Below are positions 21,650-21,979 of a stretch of 21,979 nt of DNA, piece by piece. The first letter of the stretch is position 1, and every line of letters begins with the position of its first letter. This stretch comes from a virus: the IMG/VR virus record IMGVR_UViG_3300006738_003910, positions 1 through 21,979 of that record; one strand, written 5' to 3'. A program made the position numbers and the translations under genes. Under the pieces are notes generated by a model. That model had not been told where the DNA came from and searched no databases. It was given only the letters and a program-made list of their open reading frames with translations.

Positions 21650-21661
21650 TACCCTTTCCAA
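21650..21661 (+). promoter_or_regulatory. TACCCTTTCCAA leader element, copy 3
   Basis: Within ATTCCTACCCTTTCCA; the last A of the element is the A of ATG 21661, so spacing to the start is zero. Confidence 0.6.
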
Positions 21662-21979
21662 TGCAACCGAACTTTTTCGACCGCGATAGCTACTCAATCC
21701 CGACGGTACAACGCGCCCGAGAGATTGCCGTAGCTTCGCCTTGTGTATCGCTAGTGAAGCAAGACGGAAAGCGCAAGGCATACTTGCACCTACCGCACGC
21801 GCCCGAGGTAGAAATTACCGACACCGAGCAATTTTGCAGTAGCCTACACTTTGAACACCGTTTTGACATATCATCGAACGTCAAAGCGCAATACACGAAC
21901 AGTGAACACTATCATTTTCCGAGCAATACACGCGAGATGCAAAACTTGTTTGGAATTGTGTTCAAGAGTGTTAATTGGC
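21661..21979 (+). CDS. Unidentified protein, 3' partial
   Basis: Open from ATG 21661 to the window edge, 106 residues seen. Begins MQPNFFDRDSYSIPTVQRAR. The middle contains KQDGKRKAYLHLPHAPEVEI, and the visible end EMQNLFGIVFKSVNW. Mixed alpha/beta, with many His and aromatic residues, soluble. No family recognised. The conserved leader and continuous frame make it a real gene. It is the third member of the right-end operon. Confidence 0.65.
   Translation, partial: MQPNFFDRDSYSIPTVQRAREIAVASPCVSLVKQDGKRKAYLHLPHAPEVEITDTEQFCSSLHFEHRFDISSNVKAQYTNSEHYHFPSNTREMQNLFGIVFKSVNW

Overview
This window looks like part of a tailed bacteriophage genome (or prophage or metagenomic phage contig). The gene set points to a podovirus-like, short-tailed virion: a head-tail adaptor, a tail nozzle protein, two adhesin-type proteins, a lysis cassette with a peptidoglycan amidase, a run of three large coiled-coil genes of the internal-virion-protein type, a primase-helicase and a small-terminase-like protein. 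TAA, TAG and TGA are all used as stops. The host cannot be named from the sequence. Two traits bear on it: near-consensus sigma70-type promoters (TTGACA, 17 nt, TATGAT or similar) and almost no Shine-Dalgarno sequences ahead of start codons. Portal, major capsid and large terminase genes are not seen and probably lie outside the window.

Layout. Positions 1-5997 (+): end of an unidentified gene, a triple LamG-like protein, a head-tail adaptor, a nozzle/tail-tube-B-like protein and a glycine-rich adhesin. Positions 6047-7196 (+): coiled-coil membrane protein, amidase, small holin-like membrane protein. Positions 7262-7762 (-): a RuvC-like resolvase reversed within the late block. Positions 7797-15641 (+): three tightly packed genes for coiled-coil proteins of 521, 363 and 1670 aa, then a 57-aa protein. 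Positions 15638-16292 (-): a lysine/arginine-rich histone-H1/protamine-like protein and an overlapping small basic ORF. Positions 16330-17025: small genes on both strands, including two cysteine-rich microproteins missed by ordinary length cut-offs. Positions 17062-19546 (+): a primase-helicase fusion and a DUF3223/DCL-like protein. Positions 19467-19872 (-): two small hypothetical genes.

Positions 19873-20537 form a non-coding control region. It holds a palindrome over a minus-strand -10 box, a long imperfect hairpin, two strong plus-strand promoters, a GC-rich structured segment followed by an AT-rich tract, and an array of dyad repeats with two 25-bp iterons. It is the best candidate for a replication origin and/or an ncRNA locus. 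To its right are a 30-aa membrane microprotein (+), a small-terminase-like gene (-) and, from a consensus promoter at 21232, an operon of short genes (+). Each of these last genes carries the same TACCCTTTCCAA element just before its start codon.

Together, the left three quarters build the particle, release it and probably carry its DNA-ejection proteins. The right quarter handles replication, regulation and packaging initiation. The least explained parts are the 19.9-20.5 kb control region, the repeated leader element with its microgene operon, and the histone-like gene. All family calls come from reading motifs by eye; no database search was run.
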